Notes: generated by a model not told the origin, from the letters alone. Positions 46,670 to 56,254 are shown, numbered from the stretch's first letter. The stretch: DNA of 64,000 nt from Candidatus Rhodobacter oscarellae (GCF_001078595.1 NZ_LFTY01000002.1:269378-333377), one strand, 5' to 3'. Translations and numbers: made by a program.

Positions 46670-48493
46670 ATGCTCGACGACCCGCTTGTCTCGATAGAAA
46701 ACCTTCGAGTTGAATTTGAGACGAATGAAGGCACCGTCGTGGGGGTCGAGGACATCTCGTTCGACATCAAACCCGGCGAGACGGTCTGTGTGGTGGGCGA
46801 AAGCGGCTCGGGCAAGTCGGTGTCCTCGCTGAGCCTGATGCGGCTGGTCGAATTCGGCGGCGGCTCCATCGCGGGCGGGCAGCTGATCTTTGATCCGGAC
46901 GGGAACGGCGGGCAGAACCTGGCCGAGACCGAAGGCGATCTAATGCGCACCATCCGCGGCAATAAGATCGGGATGATCTTTCAAGAGCCGATGACCGCGC
47001 TGAACCCGGTCTTCACCGTGGGACGGCAGCTTACCGAGGGGCTGCGCGTACATAAGGGCCTGTCGAAGGCCCAGGCCGGGGCCCGCGCGATCGAGCTGCT
47101 GCGCCAGGTGCGCATCCCCGAGCCCGAGCGGCGCCTCAACCAGTACCCGCACGAGCTTTCGGGCGGCATGCGCCAGCGCGTGGTGATCGCCATGGCCCTG
47201 GCCTGCGAGCCGCGCCTGCTGATCGCCGACGAGCCGACCACCGCCCTGGACGTGACCATCCAGGCCGAGATCCTGGCCCTGATCGACCGGCTCAAACGCG
47301 AGACCGGCACCGCCGTGCTATTTATCACACACGACATGGCCGTGGTCGCCCAGATGGCCGACCGCGTGGTGGTGATGTTCCGCGGCAAGAAGGTCGAGGA
47401 GGGCACGGTCGAAGAGATCTTTGCCAATCCGCGCGAGGAATACACCCAACAGCTTCTGGCCGCGGTGCCCAAGCTTGGCGAGATGACGGGCAAGGCGCAT
47501 CCCGAGCCGATGCAGATCCCCGGCGAGGACTTCCGCGAGGCGGCGCCGGTGCGCCCGAAATCCGACAAGGTGATTCTAGAGGTCGAGAATCTGACCACGC
47601 GCTTCTCGGTGAAGGGCGGGTTGCTGCGGCGGACTGTGGCGAATGTGCATGCCGTCGAGGACGTATCCTTTGCGGTTCGCGAGGGCGAAACGCTGAGCCT
47701 TGTGGGCGAATCGGGTTGCGGTAAATCGAGCTGTGGCCGCTCTATCTTGCGCCTGGTCGAGCCGCATTCCGGAAAGGTGCGCGTAGACGGGTGCGATGTG
47801 GTGTCGATGTCACCAAACGCGCTGCGGGACGCGCGGCGCGACATGCAGATGATCTTTCAGGATCCCTTCGCCTCGCTGAACCCGCAGATGACCTTGATGG
47901 CGCAGGTGGCCGAGCCCTTGCAGAACTATGGCACATCAAGCCCGCAAGAGATCGCAACGCGGGTCGAGCAGCTTTTTGACCGGGTGCATCTTCCACGGTC
48001 GTTCATGCGGCGCTTTCCGCACGAGCTTTCGGGGGGGCAGCGGCAACGCATCGCCATCGCGCGGGCCTTGGCGCTGAATCCCAAGCTTATCATCGCCGAC
48101 GAGGCGGTGTCGGCTTTGGACGTCACCGTGCAGGCGCAAGTTCTCAACCTCTTGCTGGAGCTGCAGAACGATCTGGGCATTGCGATGCTCTTCATTAGCC
48201 ATGACATGGCGGTGGTCGAGCGCGTCAGCCACCATGTGGGCGTGATGTATCTGGGGCGGATCGTCGAGATCGGGCCGCGTGCCGCGATTTTTGAGAACCC
48301 GCAGCACGCATACACAAAATCTCTGATGTCCGCCGTGCCTGTCGCTGATCCGACGCGGCGCAAGAGCGAAAGAGAGCTGAACTTTAAGCCAATCCCCTCA
48401 CCGATCCATCCCATCGGCTACACGCCGGAGCCGTCGGTTTATCGCGAGGTCTCTCCGGGCCATCAGGTGTTGGTGACGGAAAGCGGCTATTAG
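46670..48493 (+). CDS. peptide ABC transporter ATP-binding protein, fused DppD-DppF
   Basis: A 607-residue protein with two full ABC domains in a row, so DppD and DppF are fused. The first domain has Walker A GESGSGKS (residues about 45-52), signature LSGGMRQR and Walker B LLIADEPTTALD; the second has GESGCGKSS, LSGGQRQR and LIIADEAVSALD. The linkers have the OppD/F-type C-terminal extensions. It energises the permeases encoded on the opposite strand (42611-44576). It has its own promoter region divergent from the binding-protein operon. Confidence 0.95.
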   Translation: MLDDPLVSIENLRVEFETNEGTVVGVEDISFDIKPGETVCVVGESGSGKSVSSLSLMRLVEFGGGSIAGGQLIFDPDGNGGQNLAETEGDLMRTIRGNKIGMIFQEPMTALNPVFTVGRQLTEGLRVHKGLSKAQAGARAIELLRQVRIPEPERRLNQYPHELSGGMRQRVVIAMALACEPRLLIADEPTTALDVTIQAEILALIDRLKRETGTAVLFITHDMAVVAQMADRVVVMFRGKKVEEGTVEEIFANPREEYTQQLLAAVPKLGEMTGKAHPEPMQIPGEDFREAAPVRPKSDKVILEVENLTTRFSVKGGLLRRTVANVHAVEDVSFAVREGETLSLVGESGCGKSSCGRSILRLVEPHSGKVRVDGCDVVSMSPNALRDARRDMQMIFQDPFASLNPQMTLMAQVAEPLQNYGTSSPQEIATRVEQLFDRVHLPRSFMRRFPHELSGGQRQRIAIARALALNPKLIIADEAVSALDVTVQAQVLNLLLELQNDLGIAMLFISHDMAVVERVSHHVGVMYLGRIVEIGPRAAIFENPQHAYTKSLMSAVPVADPTRRKSERELNFKPIPSPIHPIGYTPEPSVYREVSPGHQVLVTESGY

Positions 48494-48541
48494 GATCTGG
48501 CCGCGAGTCTCGTGTAAAGACTTGTTATTAAACTGTTTTTG

Positions 48542-48568
48542 GGGAGGTTTACGGTTTGTTAACCTCCC
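48542..48568 (+). terminator. hairpin downstream of the fused ATPase gene
   Basis: GGGAGGTT (48542-48549) pairs with AACCTCCC (48561-48568). A T-rich stretch precedes it, and no T-run follows, so it may act as a weak terminator only. Confidence 0.35.
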
Positions 48569-48714
48569 GCGTTACCCCCTCCCTACCGCCCTTGATCCTT
48601 GGGCGATTCGGTGAAGATATGATGAACAGTGGATGAGTTCGCCGCGCGCAATATGGCTTGCCGCAACCGACCCATGCAGGTCAAATCGCAAAGAAACTCG
48701 AAGGAGCCGCACCG

Positions 48715-49869
48715 ATGAACGCCCGTTCAATTCTCGAAAAGCTGGTCAGCTTTCCAACCGTCAGCACCGAAAGCAATCTTGAGCTTATCGGCTGGGTCGA
48801 AGAATACCTCAAATCTCTCGGTGTTGCGTCGACCATCGTTCCGAGCGCCGATGGCAAAAAGGCGCAGCTATACGCGCATGTCGGGCCTGAGGTCGAAGGC
48901 GGGGTGGTTCTGTCGGGGCATACCGACGTCGTACCCGTTGCGGGGCAGGCCTGGGACACCGACCCGTTCACCGTGGTCGAGCGGGACGGCAAGCTTTTCG
49001 GGCGCGGGACCTGCGACATGAAAGGGTTCGACGCGCTGGCCCTGGCGGCGGTGCCTTTGGCGCTGGAACGCGGGATCAAGCGGCCCTTGCAAATCGCGCT
49101 GAGCCGCGACGAAGAGATCGGCTGCATTGGCGCGCCGGAGATGATCGACCACATGGTGGCCTCGGGCATGCCGCGCGCTTCGATGGCGGTGATCGGCGAG
49201 CCCTCGATGATGAAGGCGGTGACCGGCCATAAGGGCGGCTGTGGCTATCACACGCATATCCATGGCTTTGAGGTGCACAGCTCGCTGATGCATACCGGCG
49301 TCTCGGCGGTCCATGAGGCGGCCAAGCTGATCACCTGGGCCGATGAGATGAATGCCGCGAACGCCGCGAAGGCGCCCAGCGCGGTGGATGCTATGTTCGA
49401 GCCGCCCTGGAGCAGCGCCCATGTGGGCGTGATCTCGGGCGGTACGGCCAATAATATCACCGCCAAGGATTGCACATTCGTCATGGGTTTCCGGGTGCTG
49501 CCAAGCGAGAGCCACGCGGAATGGTTGCAGGCCTATGAGGCGCGGGTGCGCGAGGTGGAGGCCGAGATGCAGGCCGTGGTCCCCGAGACGCGCATTGAGC
49601 TGCGCGAAGTCTTCAACGTCAAAGGGTTGCGCCCGGAGGAGGACGGCCAGGCGGAGGCGCTGGTGCGCCGCCTGACCGGCGATAACGGCAGCCATGTTGT
49701 CAGCTACGGCACCGAGGCGGGGCAGTTCCAGGAGCGCGGCTATTCGGCGGTGGTCTGCGGGCCGGGCAACATCGCACAGGCGCATCAGCCCAACGAGTTC
49801 GTCTCGGTGGCGCAATTCGAGGCGGGCTGGAAGTTCATGGAAGACCTCGTTGAGGACCTGGCGACGTAG
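48715..49869 (+). CDS. argE: acetylornithine deacetylase (ArgE, M20 family)
   Basis: A 384-residue M20A-type enzyme. Metal-site motifs are SGHTDVVPV (His ligand), [17 protein letters not shown] (Asp ligand) and [14 protein letters not shown] (catalytic Glu pair). It would remove the acetyl group of N-acetylornithine in arginine biosynthesis, but Alphaproteobacteria commonly use ArgJ for this step, so a catabolic N-acyl amino acid role in this transporter cluster is possible. The start is ATG at 48715 with AAGGAG upstream. Confidence 0.88.
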   Translation: MNARSILEKLVSFPTVSTESNLELIGWVEEYLKSLGVASTIVPSADGKKAQLYAHVGPEVEGGVVLSGHTDVVPVAGQAWDTDPFTVVERDGKLFGRGTCDMKGFDALALAAVPLALERGIKRPLQIALSRDEEIGCIGAPEMIDHMVASGMPRASMAVIGEPSMMKAVTGHKGGCGYHTHIHGFEVHSSLMHTGVSAVHEAAKLITWADEMNAANAAKAPSAVDAMFEPPWSSAHVGVISGGTANNITAKDCTFVMGFRVLPSESHAEWLQAYEARVREVEAEMQAVVPETRIELREVFNVKGLRPEEDGQAEALVRRLTGDNGSHVVSYGTEAGQFQERGYSAVVCGPGNIAQAHQPNEFVSVAQFEAGWKFMEDLVEDLAT

Positions 49870-49881
49870 CCCTTACCAAAA

Positions 49882-49899
49882 TGAGTGCTGCCGCACGCT
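49882..49899 (-). repeat. short hairpin of the GAGCGTGC...GCACTC type (complement strand)
   Basis: GAGTGCTGCCGCACGCTC; on the minus strand GAGCGTGC-GGCA-GCACTC. It lies shortly after argE between convergent genes. Confidence 0.4.
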
Positions 49900-50002
49900 C
49901 TTTCCTAAGCAAGGTTTGAGGCGACGCTTGAACGCTGGCGCCGTGCGGGGCGAGCGGTGGCGCCTTGCCGTATTTATGGCCGAAAAGAAGCGAGGGACGC
50001 TT

Positions 50003-51151
50003 TCATTCTGGCAGGCGGCGGCGCGCGAGGCGGGCGAAGTAACCGGCGCCATGGGGCAGGGCGGCATCGTTGAAATCATAGGACGGGTGGTGCAGCGCGG
50101 CGCTGTCACCATTGCCGATGAAAATGAAATTGCCAGGGATCTGCGCGGTGAGGCGAGCGAAATCCTCTGAGCCGCCCATTGGCGCCGTGTTGGCGTCGGT
50201 GGGGCCGAGTGCGCGGGCCGTGGCGATGGCGTGCTGGGTCATCTCGGGATCGTTGATCGTGGGCACGAAGACGCGCTTGTAGCTGAGCTTGGCCGCGCAG
50301 CCATGGGCGGCGGCGGTGCCCGCCACGATCCTTTCCATCGCCGTCTCGATGCTCTTGCTGATCTCGGGCGAGAAGCTGCGGCAATCGCCCAGGATGCGCG
50401 CATTGCTGGCAATCGCGTTCACCGTGCCATCGGTGCGGATCTCGGTCGCCGAGACCACCGCCAGCTCTGCCGGATCGGTGCCGCGGGACACGATGGATTG
50501 CAGCGCCGTGACCGTTGCGCAGCCCGCCAGCAGTGCGTCCGAGGTCACATGGGGCTGCGAGGCATGCCCGCCGGAGCCGGTGATCTCGATCTCGAAATTG
50601 TCCTCTGCGGCCATGATCGCGCCGGGGCGGGTGGCGAAGCTGCCGACCTCCATGCCGGGCATATTGTGCAGCCCATAGGCCTCTTCCATGGGGAAGCGCG
50701 TTAGCAGGCCGTCGTCCAGCATCGCCTGCATGCCCTGGCCCCATTCCTCGGCCGGCTGAAAGATGAAGCGGATCGTGCCGTTGAAATTCCTGTGCTCCGC
50801 CAGGTGCTTGGCCGCGCCCAGCAGCATCGCGGTATGCCCGTCATGGCCGCAGGCATGCATCACGCCCGGCGCCTGTGAGCGATAGGGGCGCGCGCCTTGC
50901 TCTTCGATCCGCAGCGCGTCCATATCCGCACGAAACCCGATGGCGCGGTTGCCGGTGCCGGCGCGCAGCGTGCCCACGACACCGGTGCCGCCGACGCCTG
51001 TGGTGACCTCGTCAAAACCGAAACCGCGCAGCTCCTCGGCCACGAAGGCGGCGGTCTGATGCTCCTCGAAGCCAAACTCTGGGTGGCGGTGCAGATGCTG
51101 GCGCCAAGTTGTCATCTGCGCAACCAAGTCTTTTGGGATCTCGACCGCCAT
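50003..51151 (-). CDS. M20-family amidohydrolase (hippurate hydrolase type)
   Basis: A 382-residue member of the amidohydrolase subgroup of M20 peptidases that cleaves N-acyl amino acids. It has GFRADMDALRIEE, HACGHDGHTAMLLGAA (metal ligands) and FQPAEEWGQGMQAML (catalytic Glu), and ends with PMGGSEDFARLTAQIPGNFI. It is divergent from its paralogue at 51215 across 63 bp. Likely cytoplasmic, taking substrates brought in by the ABC transporter. Confidence 0.93.
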   Translation of the reverse strand: MAVEIPKDLVAQMTTWRQHLHRHPEFGFEEHQTAAFVAEELRGFGFDEVTTGVGGTGVVGTLRAGTGNRAIGFRADMDALRIEEQGARPYRSQAPGVMHACGHDGHTAMLLGAAKHLAEHRNFNGTIRFIFQPAEEWGQGMQAMLDDGLLTRFPMEEAYGLHNMPGMEVGSFATRPGAIMAAEDNFEIEITGSGGHASQPHVTSDALLAGCATVTALQSIVSRGTDPAELAVVSATEIRTDGTVNAIASNARILGDCRSFSPEISKSIETAMERIVAGTAAAHGCAAKLSYKRVFVPTINDPEMTQHAIATARALGPTDANTAPMGGSEDFARLTAQIPGNFIFIGNGDSAALHHPSYDFNDAALPHGAGYFARLARRRLPE

Positions 51152-51214
51152 CGCCTTGACCTTTCTGGATTTTACGGCACTTTGATACCATACCCCACAG
51201 AAGGACAAACCCCT

Positions 51215-52378
51215 ATGCCCGTCAAGAATCGCTTTGCCGAACTGCTGCCCGAGATCACCGCATGGCGCCGCGACATCCACGAGAACCCCGAGCTTTTGTT
51301 CGACACGCACCGCACCGCGGCCCTGGTGGCCGAGAAGCTGCGCGAATTTGGCTGCGATGAGATCGTGGAGGGCATCGGGCGCACCGGCGTGGTCGGCGTG
51401 ATCAAGGGGCGCAGCGATGGCTCGGGGCGCACCGTGGGCCTGCGCGCGGATATGGACGCGCTGCCCATCGAGGAGGCCACGGGGCTCGATTATGCCTCCA
51501 AGACCCCAGGCAAGATGCATGCCTGTGGCCATGACGGGCATACGGCGATGCTGCTGGGGGCGGCCAAGTACCTGGCCGAGACACGCAATTTCGACGGCAC
51601 GGCGGTGGTGATCTTTCAGCCCGCCGAGGAGGGCGGCGGCGGCGGGCGCGAGATGTGCGCCGACGGGATGATGGACCGCTTTGGCATCGATGAGGTCTAT
51701 GGCATGCACAACTGGCCGGGCAATCCGCTGGGCAGCTTCGGCATCCGGCCGGGGCCATTCTTTGCCGCGGCCGATGTGCTGGAGGTCACCTTTGAGGGCA
51801 AGGGCGGCCACGCCGCCAAGCCCAACGAGGCGGTGGACACCACGGTGATGGCCGCCCAAGCCGTGCTGGCGCTGCAGACGATTGCCAGCCGCAACGCCAA
51901 TCCGGTGGACACGCTGGTGGTCTCGGTGACCTCGTTTGAGACCTCTACGACCACGCATAACGTGATCCCGCAGACCGTGCTGCTGAAGGGCACCATACGC
52001 TCCATGTCCAAAGAGGTGCAGGACATGGCCGAGGCGCGGATTTCCGAGATATGCCATGGCATTGCCGCGGCGCATGGCGGCACGGCGGAGGTGAATTACA
52101 TCCGCAACTACCCCGCCACGGTGAACGCCGACACCGAGACGGAATATGCCGCCGAGGTGGCGCGGGCGGTGTCCGGCGACTGCGCCCATGCCGATATCAC
52201 CATGGGGGCGGAGGATTTCTCGTTCATGCTGGAGGAGCGCCCCGGGGCCTACATCCTTGTCGGCAACGGGGACAGCGCGCCGGTGCACCACCCGGAGTAT
52301 AACTTCAACGACGAGGTGATCCCGGCGGGCTGCAGCTGGTATGCGGGCATGGTTGAGGCGCGGCTGCCCGTAAGCTAA
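51215..52378 (+). CDS. M20-family amidohydrolase (hippurate hydrolase type), paralogue
   Basis: A 387-residue paralogue of the preceding gene with the same motif order: GLRADMDALPIEEATG, MHACGHDGHTAMLLGAAKYL, FQPAEEGGGGGREM and MGAEDFSFMLEERPGAYILV. Start ATG 51215 has AAGGA. The two genes arose by inverted duplication and share a promoter region. A strong hairpin follows the stop. Confidence 0.93.
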   Translation: MPVKNRFAELLPEITAWRRDIHENPELLFDTHRTAALVAEKLREFGCDEIVEGIGRTGVVGVIKGRSDGSGRTVGLRADMDALPIEEATGLDYASKTPGKMHACGHDGHTAMLLGAAKYLAETRNFDGTAVVIFQPAEEGGGGGREMCADGMMDRFGIDEVYGMHNWPGNPLGSFGIRPGPFFAAADVLEVTFEGKGGHAAKPNEAVDTTVMAAQAVLALQTIASRNANPVDTLVVSVTSFETSTTTHNVIPQTVLLKGTIRSMSKEVQDMAEARISEICHGIAAAHGGTAEVNYIRNYPATVNADTETEYAAEVARAVSGDCAHADITMGAEDFSFMLEERPGAYILVGNGDSAPVHHPEYNFNDEVIPAGCSWYAGMVEARLPVS

Positions 52379-52401
52379 GCGGCTGTTCCCAAACGGAGTT
52401 C

Positions 52402-52439
52402 GCGCGTTGACAGTTTTCTGGCGAAAACTGTCAACGCGC
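52402..52439 (+). terminator. 17-bp perfect hairpin after the M20 gene
   Basis: GCGCGTTGACAGTTTTC (52402-52418), loop TGGC, and its exact complement (52423-52439). It has no T-run, but the stem is very strong; it could end transcription or stabilise the 3' end. It resembles in style the long palindromes of the 198-bp elements but is not one of them. Confidence 0.5.
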
Positions 52440-52535
52440 TCACGCTTTATGTCTCGTCGTCGCGGCTTCGCGCTCCTCCTCGGGCCGTCAAGCCCGACTG
52501 TTGCGGTCAGACGCTGAGCGGAGTATCGCGACGCT

Positions 52536-53336
52536 ATGGTAGCGACCGTCGCCTGCATCAAGTGGGGCACCTTGTTTGGGCCCGAATATGTCAACCGGCT
52601 TTACAGCGGGGTGCGCCGCAATCTGTCGGGGCCGGTGCGGTTCCTGTGCATGACCGAAAATGCGCAGGGATTTCATGGGGATATCGAGGCTCTGCCGCTG
52701 CCGGTGGAGCCCTTCGCCGAGCCCATGGCCGCCGCCCTGGCCGTGGCCAACCGGCAGGGCGCGATGCGCAAGGTCTCGCTGTTTCGGCGCGGCGTGATCC
52801 CGGACCTGGAGGGGCCCGTTCTGGGGTTCGACCTGGACGTGGTGATCACCGGGTCATTGGACGAGCTGCTTGATTTCGAAACCGGAAAAGTGGCCATGCG
52901 CCATGACTGGGTTGAGAAGCGCAAGGGGCGGCCCACCGGGCATGGCTCGGTCTTTCGCTACGACCCGGCGCTTCATGGCTACCTCTATGAGGACCTGGCC
53001 GCAGACGCCTATGCGGAGGTCGAGCGGGCCCGTGGATCCGAGCAGCGCTATACCTCGCACAAGGCCATGGATCGCGGGGATTTCGCTTATATCCCAGAGG
53101 ATTGGGTGGTCTCGTTCAAGCATGACTGCTACGCGCCCTGGCCGCTGAGCCATTGGGTGGAGCCGCGCCTACCCGAGCCCGCCAAGGTGGTCTGTTTCCA
53201 CGGGAATCCCAAGATGCCCCAGGCTGTAGAGGGCTGGCGGAACTGGCGCCGTGGCTGCCCGCCCACAGGGTGGCTGCGCGAGCACTGGATCGAGCGGGCG
53301 CGAGAGGATCTGGGCGGCGACTGGGCGGGGCGTTAA
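52536..53336 (+). CDS. glycosyltransferase-like protein with DxD motif
   Basis: A 266-residue protein with a GT-A-like plan: nucleotide-binding start TVACIKWGTLFGPEYVNRLY, the metal-binding DLD in GPVLGFDLDVVITGSLDELL, and a Trp/Pro-rich C-terminal half (KVVCFHGNPKMPQAVEGWRN). Such proteins are often annotated glycosyltransferase; acceptor and donor sugars are unknown. It is the last gene before a gene-poor junction, after which the gene content changes. Confidence 0.75.
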   Translation: MVATVACIKWGTLFGPEYVNRLYSGVRRNLSGPVRFLCMTENAQGFHGDIEALPLPVEPFAEPMAAALAVANRQGAMRKVSLFRRGVIPDLEGPVLGFDLDVVITGSLDELLDFETGKVAMRHDWVEKRKGRPTGHGSVFRYDPALHGYLYEDLAADAYAEVERARGSEQRYTSHKAMDRGDFAYIPEDWVVSFKHDCYAPWPLSHWVEPRLPEPAKVVCFHGNPKMPQAVEGWRNWRRGCPPTGWLREHWIERAREDLGGDWAGR

Positions 53337-53668
53337 GAGGGTCCTACCCATCCGCGCGGGGGATTTTGCCCGAAGGCACGCGAATCATAGGTTAACGCCT
53401 TATTTTGCTGGAAAATCGCCGGTCGGCAAAGCGTCGGCAAAACGTCGGCCTTGCGTATGGCACCTCGTATGGCAAGTGGGCAGAAAACGCCCGAGTTAAC
53501 AGAGCGCGCGGTGGGTTTCGCAAATGTCTCACATGCAAAGCCGACGCTGACATTGGTCAACTTGCAGCAACTGGGACGTGTGGGATCTGTCCCGCCCGCT
53601 GCTGCGGGAGGCCATGCCTGCCATCGGCGCGCAGTGTGCGTCCTTACTCTTGACCGCCAGAGTTCAAG
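53337..53668. other. gene-poor junction with short direct repeats
   Basis: 332 bases without a credible gene. GTCGGCAAA occurs twice and GTCGGCC once more in a row (around 53422-53450), and CGTATGGCA occurs twice (53455 and 53467). Beyond this point the base composition becomes noticeably less GC-rich and gene content changes to a radical SAM and secretion locus, so it may be the border of an acquired region. No tRNA or integrase is visible. Confidence 0.5.
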
Positions 53669-54550
53669 CTAGTGTTGCGTGGTGACGTAGGAGCCCAAAA
53701 TCGGCCAGAAGATCCAGTCTTTGGCCGGAACCCGCAAGGTGAGCTCACTATCCACCGGGCGCATTTCCACGCGGTTGGTGTCCGGGTAATCCAGCTTGTA
53801 GTGACGTGCCTTGAACATGCGGGCCAACCGGCTGCCCAGGGAAAGGGTCTGCTGCGCCGCGACATTGCCGGAGCCGTCAGTGAGGTTCAGGGTGGCAAAT
53901 GATCCCGCCGCAGTTTTGGTCTGCGCATCCTCGATGGGCATATCGCCCATGCAGAGAAAGACCGTGTTCTCGGTCACCAGCTGCCGGAAATATTTGAAGA
54001 TCGGCGAGGTGATGCAGATCAGGATGAACTCTACCTTTACCCGCGACAGCGCCAGGGATTCCAGCATGACCAGCCGGGGGTCCACATCCGGGCGGTTGTG
54101 GAACAGAATGAACCGGTCCACCCGGGGGGCTTTGCGCTTGATCTGATCGCAGGTCTCGTAAAGTACCGAGAAGTTGGCCCAGTGATGCACGGTTTCCAGC
54201 ACGGCCTGACCGGGCTGCGCATTGATCGCCTCGGCCGCTGCATCAATGTCAAATTCCATGGTCCTGCGGATGTCGCGCAGATAGCGGTCGGCGTAATCAT
54301 CGGGCATGCTGGTGAACGCCTCGCGCTCGATGAAATAGTTCACCACATTGCAGCGGGCCTGATCCTTGTCTTCCTCGGTCAGCTCCAGCTTGGGTAGGAA
54401 CGTGGAGAGGTCCTGATAGTCCACCGAGCCGATCTGACGCGGGATCTCGATCAGCGACCGGCGCGCCTCAATCGGGCTCGCGCCATGGGACAGGATGCCC
54501 ATGACCCGGCGATCAAGCTGCTTTTCGCGGACGTCATGCCAGGTCATCAT
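53669..54550 (-). CDS. unknown protein, partner of the radical SAM enzyme
   Basis: A 293-residue protein of no family I recognise. It begins MMTWHDVREKQLDRRVMGIL and is helical and polar in the first 110 residues, followed by a region with alternating hydrophobic strands (RVDRFILFHNRPDVDPRLVM, KVEFILICITSPIFKYFRQL) resembling a Rossmann-like core, and a basic C-terminal third. There is no signal peptide. Its ATG overlaps the stop of the radical SAM gene (ATGATGA, 4 nt), so the two proteins are made together. It could be a second tailoring enzyme, substrate-recognition or export helper. Confidence 0.72.
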   Translation of the reverse strand: MMTWHDVREKQLDRRVMGILSHGASPIEARRSLIEIPRQIGSVDYQDLSTFLPKLELTEEDKDQARCNVVNYFIEREAFTSMPDDYADRYLRDIRRTMEFDIDAAAEAINAQPGQAVLETVHHWANFSVLYETCDQIKRKAPRVDRFILFHNRPDVDPRLVMLESLALSRVKVEFILICITSPIFKYFRQLVTENTVFLCMGDMPIEDAQTKTAAGSFATLNLTDGSGNVAAQQTLSLGSRLARMFKARHYKLDYPDTNRVEMRPVDSELTLRVPAKDWIFWPILGSYVTTQH

Positions 54551-56181
54551 TTCGCCAACTCCACCTGATCGGCTTTCTGGTCCTCGCGGGTCAGGTTTTC
54601 CTTTTCCCAATCGCGAATGTCGCCGTTGAGCAGGAAATCGCGGTCGATCTCAAACCCGTGCACGCGGTTGACCCGTTCAATGACCTCGTCCTGCGAGGCT
54701 TTGAGGCTTTCCATCGTGTGACGGGCCCCGGACTGGCAGGCGGTCTCGGTTGTTTCTTCGGGCAGCCACTGGTCCTCTTCCACGGCGCCGTGGGTCATGG
54801 CGCGCTCAAAGACGTATTCCGCGGTGCGCCATTTCCAATCCGGGCAGGGCAGATTGAACTCATCACCCGCGCCATTATAGACGAACTTATGGCCACAGAA
54901 CCCGCCGCACATGGGCAGGATTTTGCACGAGCGGCAGGTTTCGCTGGTGAACGGGGTCCATTCGTCCCAGATCTTTGCCGTCGGGCTCTTGTCGACATCT
55001 TCCATGTTATAGACGCTGCCGACGCGCTTTTTCGGGTCATGGGCCGTTTCCCAGCATTTGTGCACGTCGCCGTTCTGGGTGATCACCAGACCGTTTTTGG
55101 TGGCGGCAACGCAGAGCCCATCGAAGCCCATCGACGGAGCGACTTCGCTCATCAGGCCTGCGGCGCGGGCCTTGCGTTCCACGGCGATCATTTTCTTGGT
55201 GAAATCGGCCTTGGCGACGCTCATGTCGAACGCCTCGCCGGATTCGGTCGTCGAGGCGTGGATCGGCGCGCAGTAGACCGAGAAATGCGGGTACTGATCA
55301 AAGCCCTGCGCGATGAATTCATCAATCAGGTCAGGCACTTCATCGATGTTCTCGGCGCCGACATTGATCCGGACCTGAATATGCATCGGCGACTGGTTCA
55401 GTGACGTCTCGATGTTGTGCATGATGGTTTCATAGGAGCCGCGCCCCGAGGTCAGCGGGCGCATCCGGTCATGGGTTTTCTTGAGGCCATCAATGGTGAT
55501 CTGGGCGAAATCCACCCGGGCGGCATGCAGCCGTTTGGAAATCCGCGGTGACAGCAGGAACCCGTTGGTGACGATGGAGGCGCTGTAATTCACCCCATGC
55601 ATATCGCACATGGCCATGAGATCATCGGAGATGTCAAAAATCGCCTGCTTGCCCATCAGCGGCTCGCCGCCATACCAGGTGACCGACAGCGAATTGAGAT
55701 CATAGATCTTGGCGGCCACAACCTCGCGGATGGCATCCGGCAACTGCCGGTCCATCTTTTCATTGTCCTTGTTCAGGCCTTGAAAGCAGTAGCCGCAGGC
55801 CAGGTTGCACCCCATCGACGGCGCAATGGTGAGCCCCATGGAGGTATCATCATTGCGGGCAGAGAAGTAATCCTCGCCCACTTCCAGCAGCTCATCGCGA
55901 TGGGATTCGACCAGGAACCCATCACTGTAGAGCGTGTTCAGAACCGGCGTCCGTTCCTTGACAAGGAAATTCGGCAGGGCCTGAATCTTGCTGAACTGAA
56001 CCGCTTCTTCGGCGGTCAGACCCTGCAGGTTCCGGGTGCGGGAATTGAAAAGCAACATCCCCCCATCCTTGAGACGAACCGGAATGGTATAGTGCGATAC
56101 TTTCAAAGTACGCCCGATGATCGGAGTAACATTGCTGATCGGACCTTGCCCCAGATCAGGGGGTGGGCTCATGTCATTCAT
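54547..56181 (-). CDS. radical SAM/SPASM peptide maturase
   Basis: A 544-residue enzyme. The N-terminal ~110 residues form a small alpha/beta region that may recognise the substrate. The radical SAM cluster is C125, C129 and C132 (CNLACGYC), followed by GGEP at 171-174. The C-terminal SPASM domain, binding two auxiliary [4Fe-4S] clusters, has C357, C376, C416, C419, C425, C429 and C446 (for example CRSCKILPMCGGFC). A polar tail of ~95 residues follows. Enzymes of this type form thioether, C-C or epimer links in ribosomal peptides. The gene sits 73 bp downstream of the Cys-rich substrate gene and overlaps the unknown partner. ATG at 56181. Confidence 0.9.
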   Translation of the reverse strand: MNDMSPPPDLGQGPISNVTPIIGRTLKVSHYTIPVRLKDGGMLLFNSRTRNLQGLTAEEAVQFSKIQALPNFLVKERTPVLNTLYSDGFLVESHRDELLEVGEDYFSARNDDTSMGLTIAPSMGCNLACGYCFQGLNKDNEKMDRQLPDAIREVVAAKIYDLNSLSVTWYGGEPLMGKQAIFDISDDLMAMCDMHGVNYSASIVTNGFLLSPRISKRLHAARVDFAQITIDGLKKTHDRMRPLTSGRGSYETIMHNIETSLNQSPMHIQVRINVGAENIDEVPDLIDEFIAQGFDQYPHFSVYCAPIHASTTESGEAFDMSVAKADFTKKMIAVERKARAAGLMSEVAPSMGFDGLCVAATKNGLVITQNGDVHKCWETAHDPKKRVGSVYNMEDVDKSPTAKIWDEWTPFTSETCRSCKILPMCGGFCGHKFVYNGAGDEFNLPCPDWKWRTAEYVFERAMTHGAVEEDQWLPEETTETACQSGARHTMESLKASQDEVIERVNRVHGFEIDRDFLLNGDIRDWEKENLTREDQKADQVELAK

Positions 56182-56254
56182 CGGTTCAGTCTCCTTCGTC
56201 GAGGATGTTGCTTGTCTTAGGGTTACGGGTGCTGCGGGCGGCGCGATCGTTCCA

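Noticed and set aside
50003-52594. 863-residue frame spanning both M20 genes
   Set aside because: Only residues from 51151 downwards on the minus strand form the real enzyme; the N-terminal extension is antisense of the other M20 gene.
53405-53672. Two small ORFs in the junction region
   Set aside because: Neither has a ribosome-binding site or a recognisable product, and their Cys/Arg content looks like translated repeats.
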